A DNA stretch of 49,525 nucleotides, taken from positions 1-49,525 of the forward strand of contig CANGMZ010000009.1 in NCBI GenBank assembly GCA_947454715.1, in the 5' to 3' direction. Positions within the stretch are counted from its first letter, which is position 1. Every line of letters starts with the position of its first letter. Below, piece after piece: positions 8,330 through 18,590 of the stretch. Both the position numbers and the translations under genes were made by a program. The DNA comes from Chitinophagaceae bacterium (lineage in GTDB: Bacteria; Bacteroidota; Bacteroidia; Chitinophagales; Chitinophagaceae). The notes beneath the pieces were generated by a model that worked only from the letters and a program-made list of their open reading frames with translations, was not told the DNA's origin and did not search any database.

Positions 8330-11300
8330 ATGTTCAAACGTTTTCCATATTGGGGCTGGCTGATGCTGAGTATGCTATTGTGGTGTAGCAGCATCTACTA
8401 CTTCAGGGCGCACCGCGAAGAGGTGTTACCGGAGCAGATGGCACGTATAGTAAACGAAGATCTTAATGCAAGAGACAGAGCTTTTAATTCTTTCATTCAG
8501 CAGCAAGACCTTGTGCGAAGAATGTTTGCAGATTCACTTACTGCGGGAGAGGTAAAACGAATCAGCGAACTGCCATTTTATGTTTATGTATATGATGGTG
8601 ACTCGCTCAAATTTTGGAACAACAATTCTGTTATCGGGCTCAACAATGATTCTTTACAAGGCAATTCATCTATTCGCAGGAATCAGAAGGGTGTATTTAT
8701 CAGAAAATACCTGAGACAAACAAATCTTGAGGGTAATAAAAAAGTGGTGGCGTTACTACCATTGCTCATTACGTACCCTATGGAGAATGATTATCTGCAT
8801 GCACACTTTGTGGCATCAGATAATATACCGGTTAAAACAAAGATCAGCAGCACACCTGCCCATGCGCCCGATGAGTACAGAATTACTTTACGAGGCAATG
8901 AAACAGTAGGTTACCTCACCTTCAATAGAGAAGATATACAGAAATGGACGCCGGATATCTGGTTGATAGGTATGCTTATCGCTGCGGTAATTTTTTCTAT
9001 TGCCTGGCTCCAACTGATCACGCTGCATATTACCCGAAAAAAACATTTTATTGTAGCTCCGCTCATAATCTTAGCCATAACAATAGCAATAAGAATATTA
9101 CTTTATTCATTTGGTGTTCCCTTTCATCTCAATACGCTAACAATATTCTCGCCAACACTTTATGGGTCAAGCTGGCTTTTGGCTTCATTGGGAGATTTGT
9201 TCATCAGTATCTTATTAGTATTGTGGGTAGTTGTTTTTATAACACGACACACAAATTTCAGAACGTACTTCAGTAAAGTAAGCAATCCGGTAATAAAGGC
9301 TATAACTGCTATTTTGCTATCATTGGTATTAGTGGCTTATGTCTTGTTCTTCATCAAGATTATACGCAGCCTGGTACTCGATTCGAGAATCTCTTTCGAT
9401 GTTACACACTTTTATTCAGTAACACCATATACTGTACTCGGTTTGCTGGCTATTATCTCCATCATGGGTATTTCGTGCATGGTGGTGTATTTGTTTAACG
9501 TACAGTTCAGAACATTAATCAGTAACAGGTGGTTGAAATTATTATTGGTTGCAGCCGCATTTGTAGTCTATTATATTATGCTCAAACGTACAGGCGATGT
9601 ATTTGCATGGTATGTATTTGCAAGTGTATTGCTGTTTGTCTACCTGCTCGATTTCAAAAAGTTTGCGCTATCATCAAAGCTTTTTGAGCCCTACATGATC
9701 ATTTGGGCATTGATTATTTGTTCGTATTCAACTGCTATAGTTCATTACTATAACGAGGTAAAAGAAAAAGTAACAAGGATTGCATTCGTAGAGCAGCGTT
9801 TATCGCCGCACCATGATGATCAGCTCGAACTGTCGTTTGACAAAACGGCGCGCCTTATAGAGCACGACAAACAACTCAAAAATTTCTTTTACAAGCCGGC
9901 TGCTGCTATGCGTAAAAACATTAACCAGCATCTGGATTCACTCTATTTTTCAGGGCTTAGCAGATATCAGACTATGATCTATCTGTATGATGATGAGCAA
10001 AAGCCATTGTTCAATAAAGACACAACAAGTTACCCTAAATTAATAGATGAAAAGTATGAATCGGTAATCACTAACTCAGCTTATCTTTTTTACAAAGAAT
10101 CTATTCTCAACAGACATTACTATCTGTCTTATATACCCATTTATAACGACACGGTTAATAACATAATCGGTTATATGTTTATAGGGTTAGATCAGAAGAA
10201 AGCAACCACAGAAACAGTATACCCAGAACTATTACAGCCTGTTACCAATAAATCAACAACCGGCGATTATGATTATGCCTATGCCATGTATATTGGTGGT
10301 AAGCTCATTACGCATACCAATGATTATGCATTTCCTGTAAGACTTAAATACGATACCCTTAAAGAGCAAGAGTATGTGTATGAAACAAAGAACGGTTACT
10401 CTACTTTATACAGTAAGATAGCAGATAAACGCACCGCTGTAGTTGTCCACTATCACAGTGAGTTGATAGAAACAATTACTTTGTTTTCATACTTGTTTGG
10501 TATACAGGTTTGTATCGCCTTGTTGATATTTGCGTATCAGTTATACCTCTCTTTTCTTTCGGGTCGTTTGTTTAAAGCTACGGGTAAGCGGCTTGCACTT
10601 AAAGGGCGTATTCATCTGTCTATGTTGAGCGTGGTGCTCATTTCATTTGTTATTATTGGTTGGGTAACCATACAATTCTTTACATCTGAATACAGGAAAT
10701 CTAATGCTAATAAACTACAGGTAGCATTGCAGGTGGCTAAACAGTCTGTACAAGACTATCTGGCAAAGGAGCAAGCATTTAACGCGGAGCAGATATTTGA
10801 CACAGTTAGTAAGTCGCCGGCATTCAAATCGTTCATTACCACTGTTGCTAACAATCAGAAAGTGGATATCAATATTTTTGATGATTGGGGTAACCTGTTG
10901 TCCTCGTCGCAAGATGAGATCTATGATAAGGGATTGATATCTCGTAAAATACGTCCGGATGCATATTACTATCTTGACCATGCCGGGCAGTCATTGGTGA
11001 TACAAAACGAGAAAGTGGCAGGGCTTTCCTACACGTCCGCATATCAGCCATTGCGCAATGAACAGGGGGTTACATTGGGTTATATCAATGTGCCGTTCTT
11101 TTCTTCCGAAAAAGACCTTGACTATCAGATATCTAATATTGTGGTGACATTATTGAATCTCTATGCTGTGATCTTTCTTATTTCAAGTGTAGTGACGTTG
11201 ATTGTAACCCGTTGGGTTACTCGCATCTTCGATATCCTCATTGGGCAATTTGATAAAATCAATCTGGAGCAGAACGAAAGAATAGAATGGCATCATAACG

Positions 11301-12061
11301 ATGAGATAGGTAAGCTGGTGCGCGAGTATAATAAGATGGTGAAGAAGGTGGAGGAAAACGCTGCACGGCTTGCCCAGAGCGAGCGTGAGACGGCTTGGCG
11401 GGAAATGGCCAGACAGGTGGCTCATGAGATCAAGAATCCGCTTACTCCTATGAAGCTCAATATACAATATTTGCAGCAAGCTATGCGCAACGATAACCCA
11501 AACATAAAGCAGCTCACAGAGCGGGTTTCGGTTTCTATCATTGAGCAGATTGATAACCTTTCTTATATAGCATCAGAGTTCTCCAACTTCGCAAAAATGC
11601 CGGAGGCAAAACCAGAAGAGCTGGATCCGGGCAAATTACTTACAAAGGCAGTGGAGCTTTATACTAAGGATGATGTTGTGAGTGTTTCTATTGAACAACC
11701 GAATGAGCCGCTGTTGGTATTGTGCGATCATAGTCAGTTGTTGCGCGTATTTACCAACCTGCTCGAAAATGCCAAACAAGCAATACCACCGGACAGACAT
11801 GGCCAGATAAACGTATCTATTTCTAAAAGAGGAAATGAGATATTTATTGCCATTGCAGATAATGGATCGGGTATAGATGAAGAAGTCTCCAAAAGAATAT
11901 TCCAACCATATTTTACTACCAAGTCATCGGGTACAGGTCTTGGCTTGGCGATGACCAAAAAAATTATAGAATTCTGGAAAGGGGAGATCTGGTTTGAAAC
12001 CGAGGAGAATGAAGGCACCACGTTTTATATTCGCTTACCACTTATAGAATCAGAAGCATAA
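8330..12061 (+). CDS. Large multi-span NtrY-like sensor histidine kinase
   Basis: A 1243-residue membrane histidine kinase. The N-terminal two thirds hold about 12 membrane spans: one near 8-25, a run of eight between about 206 and 480, two more around 715-780, and one near 925-955. Three long non-membrane stretches (about 26-205, 490-710 and 790-920) are probably sensory loops. A HAMP-like linker follows, then the H-box VAHEIKNPLTPMK with H1032, the N-box NLLENAKQA (from N1143), and G boxes DNGSGI and SSGTGLGLAM. The catalytic core is of the NtrY/AtoS type. No response regulator gene lies nearby, so the partner is unknown. It is coupled to mazG. All catalytic motifs look intact. The signal is unknown. 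Confidence 0.9.
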   Translation: MFKRFPYWGWLMLSMLLWCSSIYYFRAHREEVLPEQMARIVNEDLNARDRAFNSFIQQQDLVRRMFADSLTAGEVKRISELPFYVYVYDGDSLKFWNNNSVIGLNNDSLQGNSSIRRNQKGVFIRKYLRQTNLEGNKKVVALLPLLITYPMENDYLHAHFVASDNIPVKTKISSTPAHAPDEYRITLRGNETVGYLTFNREDIQKWTPDIWLIGMLIAAVIFSIAWLQLITLHITRKKHFIVAPLIILAITIAIRILLYSFGVPFHLNTLTIFSPTLYGSSWLLASLGDLFISILLVLWVVVFITRHTNFRTYFSKVSNPVIKAITAILLSLVLVAYVLFFIKIIRSLVLDSRISFDVTHFYSVTPYTVLGLLAIISIMGISCMVVYLFNVQFRTLISNRWLKLLLVAAAFVVYYIMLKRTGDVFAWYVFASVLLFVYLLDFKKFALSSKLFEPYMIIWALIICSYSTAIVHYYNEVKEKVTRIAFVEQRLSPHHDDQLELSFDKTARLIEHDKQLKNFFYKPAAAMRKNINQHLDSLYFSGLSRYQTMIYLYDDEQKPLFNKDTTSYPKLIDEKYESVITNSAYLFYKESILNRHYYLSYIPIYNDTVNNIIGYMFIGLDQKKATTETVYPELLQPVTNKSTTGDYDYAYAMYIGGKLITHTNDYAFPVRLKYDTLKEQEYVYETKNGYSTLYSKIADKRTAVVVHYHSELIETITLFSYLFGIQVCIALLIFAYQLYLSFLSGRLFKATGKRLALKGRIHLSMLSVVLISFVIIGWVTIQFFTSEYRKSNANKLQVALQVAKQSVQDYLAKEQAFNAEQIFDTVSKSPAFKSFITTVANNQKVDINIFDDWGNLLSSSQDEIYDKGLISRKIRPDAYYYLDHAGQSLVIQNEKVAGLSYTSAYQPLRNEQGVTLGYINVPFFSSEKDLDYQISNIVVTLLNLYAVIFLISSVVTLIVTRWVTRIFDILIGQFDKINLEQNERIEWHHNDEIGKLVREYNKMVKKVEENAARLAQSERETAWREMARQVAHEIKNPLTPMKLNIQYLQQAMRNDNPNIKQLTERVSVSIIEQIDNLSYIASEFSNFAKMPEAKPEELDPGKLLTKAVELYTKDDVVSVSIEQPNEPLLVLCDHSQLLRVFTNLLENAKQAIPPDRHGQINVSISKRGNEIFIAIADNGSGIDEEVSKRIFQPYFTTKSSGTGLGLAMTKKIIEFWKGEIWFETEENEGTTFYIRLPLIESEA

Positions 12062-12141
12062 GTCTAATGCAGGATTGTGGATGTTGATAAGGGATATTAA
12101 AATCAAGTTGTAAACTTTTATTACACAACAGGACCAACAAA

Positions 12142-12169
12142 AAACACAGGACTACTAAGCCCTGCGTTT
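12142..12169 (-). terminator. Terminator for the adhesin-PorP/SprF unit
   Basis: A 9-bp stem with one G-U pair on the minus-strand transcript (12161-12169 with 12142-12150), followed by six T. It lies 21 bases beyond the PorP/SprF stop. It may also limit leftward read-through into the kinase gene, which converges here. Confidence 0.65.
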
Positions 12170-12190
12170 AAATATTTATAAAGAATACCA

Positions 12191-13231
12191 TTAAAACTTA
12201 GGACATACAGTCTTCTTCACAGCGCCTGATTTGCTATTGAAATCCCCGGTGATAGAGAATGCAATCTCATAGCCGCCACGCAACTTGCTGGCTTGTTGCA
12301 GGGTAGATGTGTTTACATCATAACTCATAGAGACAGCAGTGTTTTTATATTTGAGTTTCACTACAGGAATGAACGCATCTTGCAAGCGATAGAATATACC
12401 TGCGGTTATGGAATAAGCAGGTTTTGGTCCCCCGCCTTTTTCTGATAATGTTACTAACCCTCCGGTTACCGATTCCATATAAGTACCTTGAATTGCCAGA
12501 TTGGTATGTAGTTGTACACTCAGGTTTTCCATAGCACTGAACCCAACCGCTCCATTCACATTCCAACGCATATTTTGTGTTACACCGGGTATCTTGTCAT
12601 AAGAAAACTGTGGCTGCGTAAGGTGGTAGCCCGAAATGCCGAGAATGTAGGTAACATCATTGGTCGGGCCACTACTGGTATTATAGTTGATACCTGCACC
12701 GAGGTCCCACATACTCATTTTGGTATTGCTCAGGTTTTCGTAAGTAGGGTTGTTGGCATTATAAATGCCGCCAACAAACTGGTTATTAAACGTTGCATTG
12801 CTTTTGTCAAAGCCATATTGTGTATAACCTGCAGTAAAACCTACAGACAGATACCTGTTCTTTTCTTGATTCAGCGACTTACTGAAGTTGATAGCCGGAT
12901 AAACAGAAGTAATGGTTTGGTTCAGCGATCCTGCTTTATCTGAGTACCCTAATAAACCAATACTTAGGTAATCATTAGAAAAATGACCAATCGGCATACG
13001 CACCTCACCATAAGCAGAAGTGGTAACAAACGGATTACTGATGCTGCTCCATTGGTTGCGGTAATAAGCCCCAACTTTATAATCGTTAGAAAATATACCT
13101 GTCAACGAAGGGTTGCGAAGTATTGATGTTTCATAAAATTGAGAAAAATGTACATCGGCTTGTGCCTGTGCCAATGAAGGGCATAGCGCAACACCGGCAA
13201 TCAGTAAGGCTGTCTTTAGTCTCTTTATCAT
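12191..13231 (-). CDS. PorP/SprF family type IX secretion outer-membrane protein
   Basis: A 346-residue outer-membrane beta-barrel-type protein of the PorP/SprF family. It has a Sec signal peptide (1-23, ending AQAQA), the family opening DVHFSQFYETSILRNPSLTG, alternating beta-strand segments through the middle, and a cysteine close to the C-terminus (TVCPKF). In Flavobacterium johnsoniae SprF is needed for export of the adhesin SprB, and paralogues tend to sit next to the adhesin they help to export or anchor. Here it lies 10 bases downstream of a CHU_C adhesin gene, exactly that arrangement, so I infer it serves that adhesin. A terminator closes the unit. Confidence 0.92.
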   Translation of the reverse strand: MIKRLKTALLIAGVALCPSLAQAQADVHFSQFYETSILRNPSLTGIFSNDYKVGAYYRNQWSSISNPFVTTSAYGEVRMPIGHFSNDYLSIGLLGYSDKAGSLNQTITSVYPAINFSKSLNQEKNRYLSVGFTAGYTQYGFDKSNATFNNQFVGGIYNANNPTYENLSNTKMSMWDLGAGINYNTSSGPTNDVTYILGISGYHLTQPQFSYDKIPGVTQNMRWNVNGAVGFSAMENLSVQLHTNLAIQGTYMESVTGGLVTLSEKGGGPKPAYSITAGIFYRLQDAFIPVVKLKYKNTAVSMSYDVNTSTLQQASKLRGGYEIAFSITGDFNSKSGAVKKTVCPKF

Positions 13232-13241
13232 AGCTCACGTT

Positions 13242-16200
13242 TTACTTGATTATAGTTACATCGCCTTTTATAAATAACGGTTCACCTGTATCACACTGTG
13301 CATCAATCAGATATACATATACATCCGGTCGGGCAGGGCCACCGTTAAAGGTTCCGTCCCATGCGTTTGACACATCATTGATACCCATATTTGTGCGTTC
13401 AAATAACAGCTCTCCCCAACGGTTATAAATTCTGAATGCTTTGATTTTGCTTACACCTGCACCGCGAGGGTAGAACACGTCATTTTCTCCATCTCCATTA
13501 GGCGTAAAGGTATTGGGTATAAAAATCTGGCTCTGATCACAGAACAGGAATATTGTTACAGAGTCTGACGTTTTACAACCGAAATCCGACGTTACTGTCA
13601 CCGTGTAAGTGGTCGTGCTCATATTGCTGGCTACAGGATTATAACAACTATCGCAACTCAGTGTCGATGATGGCGACCAACTATAATTACTGATTAATGT
13701 ACCGGTAGCAACAATTTGTGCATGAGAACCGGCCAACAATCGCTGATCCGGACCTGCGTCAACAGTTGGTAATTGGTGTACGGTTACCGTTACATAGTTT
13801 GTGTCCGGTATACAACTGCCCAACTGCGCAATAACCATGTATTGTGTAGTAACAGACGGAGTAGCTATCGGGTTGGCTATTGTTGAGTTATTCAATCCGG
13901 CAGCAGGTATCCATGTATATTTAGTGCCACCGGTATCGAACAACGGAACAGGAGTGTTGCGGCAAACTTCAGAATCGCCCCAGGCATTACTGATGGTATT
14001 TGTTTTCAAAAATACAGTGACACTATCTGAGCCTACACAACCAAATGCATCTGTGCCGATAACAGTGTAAGTAGTAACAACAGTAGGGCTGGCTTGCGTT
14101 GTTTGGCAGGTAGCGCAAGAAACTGGTGCCGGAGTCCATGAATAAGTAGTTCCGCCACTTGCAATAAGGGTTGCAGGGTCGCCCACACATACTGTAGTAT
14201 CGAGCCCTGCATTGATTACAGGCAAGGCATGAACAATCACATTTTCTGTAACACCTCCTATGCAACCCCAGGCGTCGGTTGCTATAAGTGTTACCGGGAA
14301 TGAACCAACTGTGCCGAAGAAATGCGTGGGTCCGGAAATATTGCTCGTATCTCCCGGCCCGAAAACCCAATGCCAGTTAGTAACAGTAGAGAAATAACTG
14401 CTTGAGGTATCAATAAAACCAACAGTAGTATTGATACATACCGGGTTAGGGTTTGTGGTAAAGCCAGGCGTTACGGCATCTACCTTAATGGTATCTAAGC
14501 CCGGGCTTGAGCTTTGACAACCCGAATTATCACTTAATATTAATTTAGGTACATAAGCACCCGGTAAAACATATATGTGTGTAGTTGTGTCAGAGTATGA
14601 AGTCGTTGATGTGTTACCATCAGCAAAGTCCCATACAATATTCGGTACATTACTCAATAACGCAGAAAAATGAACAGCCAGTGGTGCGCAACCGGATAGC
14701 GGAGTATAGCTGAAACCGCCTGCAGAGCCATATACCACCACATGACCAACAGCTGTGTCTTTACAGCCATGGGTATTGGTTGCAACGAGGTTTACGGTAT
14801 AAACACCTGCTGCGGTATATAAATCTCCGGGAGATGTTGTTACAGAAGTACCTCCGTCACCAAAGGTCCAGTTATATGTTGTGGCACCTGTGCTGGTATT
14901 GAAAAAATGCACAGCAAGAGGAGGGCAAATCGAGAAAGAGTCGTCCATATAGAAATTCGCATCCGGCTTAGTTACCGAAATGTAATTGGTATATGATGCC
15001 GTATCTGTGCAACCATGGTTATCTGTTACAACCAGTTTTACCGTATATGAGCCAATATTGTTATAGACATGGTTAGGGGAAGATACAGAAGTGGTATCGC
15101 CATCTCCAAACAACCAGAATGAACTAACTACACCGCCGGTAGAGGTATTGGTAAAATGCACCGATGCTCCTGAGCAAGGATATACTGTGCTGGCATAAAA
15201 AGAGGGTGCCGGTTTCCATACAGTAACCAAAGACTGAGTAAGCGAATCTTTACAACCGATATTATCCGTTATCACTTCTTTTATTGAAAATGACCCTGCC
15301 GCAGTATAGACATGAGATGTTGTGGGGGTGAGCACGGTAGAGGTTGCCCCATCGCCAAATGCCCATTTGTAGGTGGCAAATGTGGTGCCGGTTACATCTG
15401 TACTGGCATCTGTAAAGGTCACACCCAGTGGTGCGCATCCTATAACAGGCGATGCGCTGAAATGCGCAACGGGTTTGGCTGCAATAATCCAGTTATTTCG
15501 GGCTACAGTATCAAAGCAGCCATGCTGATCCCGTATTCTGTACCGAATGGAATACACACCTGCTGTTGGAAACCAATAATTAAAATTAGCACTTGTATCA
15601 AAGTCAAGGCAGGAGCCATTCACATCCCAAAAGTTCTGCATAGGGGTGCTGCCGGTAACAGTGCTGGTAAAGTGTATGGTATCTCCGGCACATATAGCGG
15701 TGTCATTAACATGCATGGTCAAAACAGGAGGTATCAGGTTCAACGGCACGTAGGCTGTGTCCCGGCAACCACTTGCCGCATTATAGGTGCACAGTGCTGC
15801 TACATAAGTAGCTGTAGCCGGGTAGATATGTGATGGGGAAGATAAAGTAGAGGTAGTTCCGTCCCCAAATAGCCAAAGCGGGGAATTGTCTCCCAAAGAC
15901 AAATCTGTAAAGGTGACACGCGTATATGGGTCGCAGTGATAAGCCGATCCTATTACTGCCATCGGAGAGTCTACTCTAAAGGAGTCAGTCCAGGTATATG
16001 GCGCACTCGGGCAACCATTATAATAGGCTATAAGTGTCACTGTAAACAACCCCGGATGAGCAAAGACATGGCTTGTGTTGGCAAAAGAATCTATTTGTGT
16101 TCCGCCATCGCCCCAGTCCCATGAATACAAATCTACCGGGCCGGAAACAACATGTGCATTGAATACTACCGGTCGGTGATAACAAACATGCGTTGGGAAT

Positions 16201-17798
16201 GCAGTAAAATTAACAACAGGGGGGTTACCTACAGCCACTTTCATGGTGTCGGTTGTTGTACATCCGTTTGCGGTGATTATTGTACAAACAACAGTGTAAA
16301 CACCAACAGCAGTAAATACATGGGTAGGTAGTGCTCCGGATCCAATTGCACTACCATCGCCATAGTTCCAGGAATAGCTGCTTACTGTGCCGGGGTATGG
16401 TCCACTTGTAGGCACCGATGTGCTTACGCTTGAACCAAAATGAATAGTCAGTGGCACACAGCCGCTAGCAGAAAGAGGTGAAGTAGAGAAAATAGCCAGA
16501 TCTAGCGTGTTAATAATATAGGGTTGTTTTACTGTGTCTTTACATCCGTTACTGTTTGTAATAATCATTTTCACCGTGTCAATTCCCGAACTGCTATAAG
16601 TATGGTTGCTGGTGGCTCCTGTTCCCGTACCACCGTCGCCATATTGCCACGTTACCGTAGAGCCCGATGGCACTGTTCCGGTAAATGTTGTCGTTACAGG
16701 TGCCGGGCAAGGCAACAAAGGTGTCATTGTGAAACTTCCTGTTGGTTGTGGTAGAATAACAATGGTATGTACTATCGTGTCGAGACAATAGCCGTTACCC
16801 ACAATCAACCGTACTGTATAGGTTCCGGGAGCACTGTAAGTGTGGTTGGCTGTATCGGAAGTAGAAGTGCCGCCATCACCAAACGACCAGTTGCTGGTAG
16901 AGTGCGGAGAGCTGGTGTTATAAAAAACAACATTGTTAAATACACAAGCCGTGGTGAGATAGCTGAAAGAAGCGGCCATATTACCCACATAGATATAGTT
17001 GACCTGCACAACAGAGTCAGTACAACCATTACCATCTACTACAACCAGTTTTACGGTGTAGCTGCCGGTTGACGTATAGTCGTGGGTGGGATTATTCAGT
17101 GTTGACGTAGTACCATCGCCAAAGTACCAGGTACAGTTAAATGCACCGGTTCCGGTTGTGGTATTGGTAAATACCGCATGACCGGGAGCGTGACAGAAGT
17201 AGGTAGCTGAGCTGAAACTTGGGCTGGAATGGTTAAATACATGTATATAAGAACTTACTGTATTTGTGGTTACGCAACCCTGACTATTAGTAATGGCTAA
17301 TGTTACATTGTAGTAGCCGGGAGTAGCATAAACATGAACAGGTGATGCTGCTGTACTTGAAAAACCATCACCAAAATTCCACGCATAAGTCACCGGGCCG
17401 GGAACTCCGGGGCTCGATGTGCTGGAAAAAGTGACGGGTGAGCCGGGACACACAGATGTGGCACTGGCTACAAAGCTGATAATAGGGGAGGCAAAAACCG
17501 TAATTGTAATGGTATGTGTAGAAGATGTAGAACCACTATAAGCAGTTAAGATTACAGTATACGTGCCGGGTGTCAGGTAACTGCCACTCACATTTGTCAA
17601 AGTAGAATTGGTGCCATTTCCTAAATCCCAAGAATAACTTGATGCTCCGGTAGATGTATTGGTAAAGTGAACAACAAGGGGAGCACATCCCGAAATATAA
17701 TCGGATGTGAAGTTTGCTGTTACTGCTTTTGTGTCAATAAAAGCAAATAGAAAGACAAACAGAAGTGATAGCTTAAGGGTAATAAGTTTCATACGCAT
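13242..17798 (-). CDS. Giant secreted PKD-repeat adhesin with CHU_C type IX sorting domain
   Basis: A 1518-residue surface protein. A signal peptide (about 1-26) is followed by roughly 14 PKD-type domains of about 80 residues (27 to about 1180), most with the WxFGDG, HxYxxxGxYTVxL and xxGC signatures; repeat 9 lacks a clear FGDG turn. Three Ig-like repeats with AGLDTTVC-type openings follow (about 1180-1420). The end (1425-1518) is a gliding-motility-associated CHU_C domain with IPNTFTPNGDGENDVF and FRIYNRWGELLF, the type B sorting signal of the type IX secretion system. Most repeats carry cysteines that could form disulfides. It is SprB-like in architecture and paired with PorP/SprF. Likely roles are adhesion, gliding or biofilm. 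There are no catalytic domains. Confidence 0.93.
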   Translation of the reverse strand: MRMKLITLKLSLLFVFLFAFIDTKAVTANFTSDYISGCAPLVVHFTNTSTGASSYSWDLGNGTNSTLTNVSGSYLTPGTYTVILTAYSGSTSSTHTITITVFASPIISFVASATSVCPGSPVTFSSTSSPGVPGPVTYAWNFGDGFSSTAASPVHVYATPGYYNVTLAITNSQGCVTTNTVSSYIHVFNHSSPSFSSATYFCHAPGHAVFTNTTTGTGAFNCTWYFGDGTTSTLNNPTHDYTSTGSYTVKLVVVDGNGCTDSVVQVNYIYVGNMAASFSYLTTACVFNNVVFYNTSSPHSTSNWSFGDGGTSTSDTANHTYSAPGTYTVRLIVGNGYCLDTIVHTIVILPQPTGSFTMTPLLPCPAPVTTTFTGTVPSGSTVTWQYGDGGTGTGATSNHTYSSSGIDTVKMIITNSNGCKDTVKQPYIINTLDLAIFSTSPLSASGCVPLTIHFGSSVSTSVPTSGPYPGTVSSYSWNYGDGSAIGSGALPTHVFTAVGVYTVVCTIITANGCTTTDTMKVAVGNPPVVNFTAFPTHVCYHRPVVFNAHVVSGPVDLYSWDWGDGGTQIDSFANTSHVFAHPGLFTVTLIAYYNGCPSAPYTWTDSFRVDSPMAVIGSAYHCDPYTRVTFTDLSLGDNSPLWLFGDGTTSTLSSPSHIYPATATYVAALCTYNAASGCRDTAYVPLNLIPPVLTMHVNDTAICAGDTIHFTSTVTGSTPMQNFWDVNGSCLDFDTSANFNYWFPTAGVYSIRYRIRDQHGCFDTVARNNWIIAAKPVAHFSASPVIGCAPLGVTFTDASTDVTGTTFATYKWAFGDGATSTVLTPTTSHVYTAAGSFSIKEVITDNIGCKDSLTQSLVTVWKPAPSFYASTVYPCSGASVHFTNTSTGGVVSSFWLFGDGDTTSVSSPNHVYNNIGSYTVKLVVTDNHGCTDTASYTNYISVTKPDANFYMDDSFSICPPLAVHFFNTSTGATTYNWTFGDGGTSVTTSPGDLYTAAGVYTVNLVATNTHGCKDTAVGHVVVYGSAGGFSYTPLSGCAPLAVHFSALLSNVPNIVWDFADGNTSTTSYSDTTTHIYVLPGAYVPKLILSDNSGCQSSSPGLDTIKVDAVTPGFTTNPNPVCINTTVGFIDTSSSYFSTVTNWHWVFGPGDTSNISGPTHFFGTVGSFPVTLIATDAWGCIGGVTENVIVHALPVINAGLDTTVCVGDPATLIASGGTTYSWTPAPVSCATCQTTQASPTVVTTYTVIGTDAFGCVGSDSVTVFLKTNTISNAWGDSEVCRNTPVPLFDTGGTKYTWIPAAGLNNSTIANPIATPSVTTQYMVIAQLGSCIPDTNYVTVTVHQLPTVDAGPDQRLLAGSHAQIVATGTLISNYSWSPSSTLSCDSCYNPVASNMSTTTYTVTVTSDFGCKTSDSVTIFLFCDQSQIFIPNTFTPNGDGENDVFYPRGAGVSKIKAFRIYNRWGELLFERTNMGINDVSNAWDGTFNGGPARPDVYVYLIDAQCDTGEPLFIKGDVTIIK

Positions 17799-17973
17799 CC
17801 ATTTAACAAGTAGCTATAATATTTCAAAGAATATTAAAGTTAATAATCTTTTGTTAAATAGACGGCTTTACACTAGAAATAGTTGGTATTTCCTTATAAG
17901 TTTAATTTATGGTTAAACTGAAATAATACATATTTGTTGTATAGGTGATAAAGAGGTAATAATAAAATAGTGA

Positions 17974-18486
17974 TTATACTCTGGGTGCTTTATATATAGG
18001 AACAGTTGAGCAAGGCTCACCATACATCAGCGATTTTACTACCGGGCGTAAGTGTAATGAAACAGAAACATACGCAATATCAGGTATCGGTGTATCTCCG
18101 CACCCTTTTATTACTACACGCTTGTCGGTATATTCATTTTTATCTATTGCCTGTATATTACTGTTGATCAACACTTTAACCAACTCTTCCTCTGTTCCGA
18201 AATATGCAGATGCGGCAAGAGGTTGTATATATGATGCCGCCAACATATATGCCCATACCGGCACAATAGCATCGGCGGAACAGAAAATGGCAACATGTTT
18301 GCCTTCATATTGTTTCCAATCAAATGTTTGTAAGGCGGCACGGTAATCCTTTTCTTTTAAAATCATCTCTCTGAACAAAAATGGTTTCAAATCGAATGAC
18401 GCCAAAGAATCGGCTGAGGGAAGATAAGATACTAAGTCAAGGGTAATGATACCACTTTCCGCAACTTTATTTACAAACTGTTCCAT
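17974..18486 (-). CDS. DUF2480 family protein
   Basis: A cytoplasmic protein of the Bacteroidota-specific DUF2480 family, about 170 residues. Recognised features are NKVAESGIITLDL at the start, LKEKDYRAALQTFDWKQY, IFCSADAIVPVWAYMLAA, VVIKGCGDTPIPDIAYV and the conserved end KSLMYGEPCSTVPIYK. The two conserved cysteines (in KGCG and EPCS) suggest a metal or cluster site, but the function is unknown. ATG 18486 is my choice: a -7 element at 18512-18519 excludes frames starting upstream. ATG 18498 is an alternative that adds four residues. It is not obviously linked to the adhesin unit. Confidence 0.87.
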   Translation of the reverse strand: MEQFVNKVAESGIITLDLVSYLPSADSLASFDLKPFLFREMILKEKDYRAALQTFDWKQYEGKHVAIFCSADAIVPVWAYMLAASYIQPLAASAYFGTEEELVKVLINSNIQAIDKNEYTDKRVVIKGCGDTPIPDIAYVSVSLHLRPVVKSLMYGEPCSTVPIYKAPRV

Positions 18487-18511
18487 ACTTAATTGCATGC
18501 TAACGCACACA

Positions 18512-18519
18512 CAAAGGTA
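18512..18519 (-). promoter_or_regulatory. -7 promoter element for the DUF2480 gene
   Basis: The minus strand reads TACCTTTG. Predicted transcription starts around 18505, which leaves a leader of roughly 20 bases to ATG 18486. Confidence 0.55.
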
Positions 18520-18590
18520 CACCTGTTGTGGTAAAAAGAAATATTAAAGCTTTGCATAGCCTTATAGAGAGGGTGTATTCAGGAGCAGAA

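Noticed and set aside
8330-12061. Search for a response regulator next to the kinase
   Set aside because: No receiver domain, and no DNA-binding output domain of a response regulator, was found in neighbouring genes.
15312-15833. A 173-codon frame on the plus strand inside the adhesin gene
   Set aside because: It is antisense to the PKD repeat array, has a cysteine/glycine-rich composition unlike a real protein, and shows no recognised motif.
13242-17798. PKD repeats considered as a DNA repeat array
   Set aside because: The periodicity is in protein domains and the DNA has diverged; it is a coding feature.
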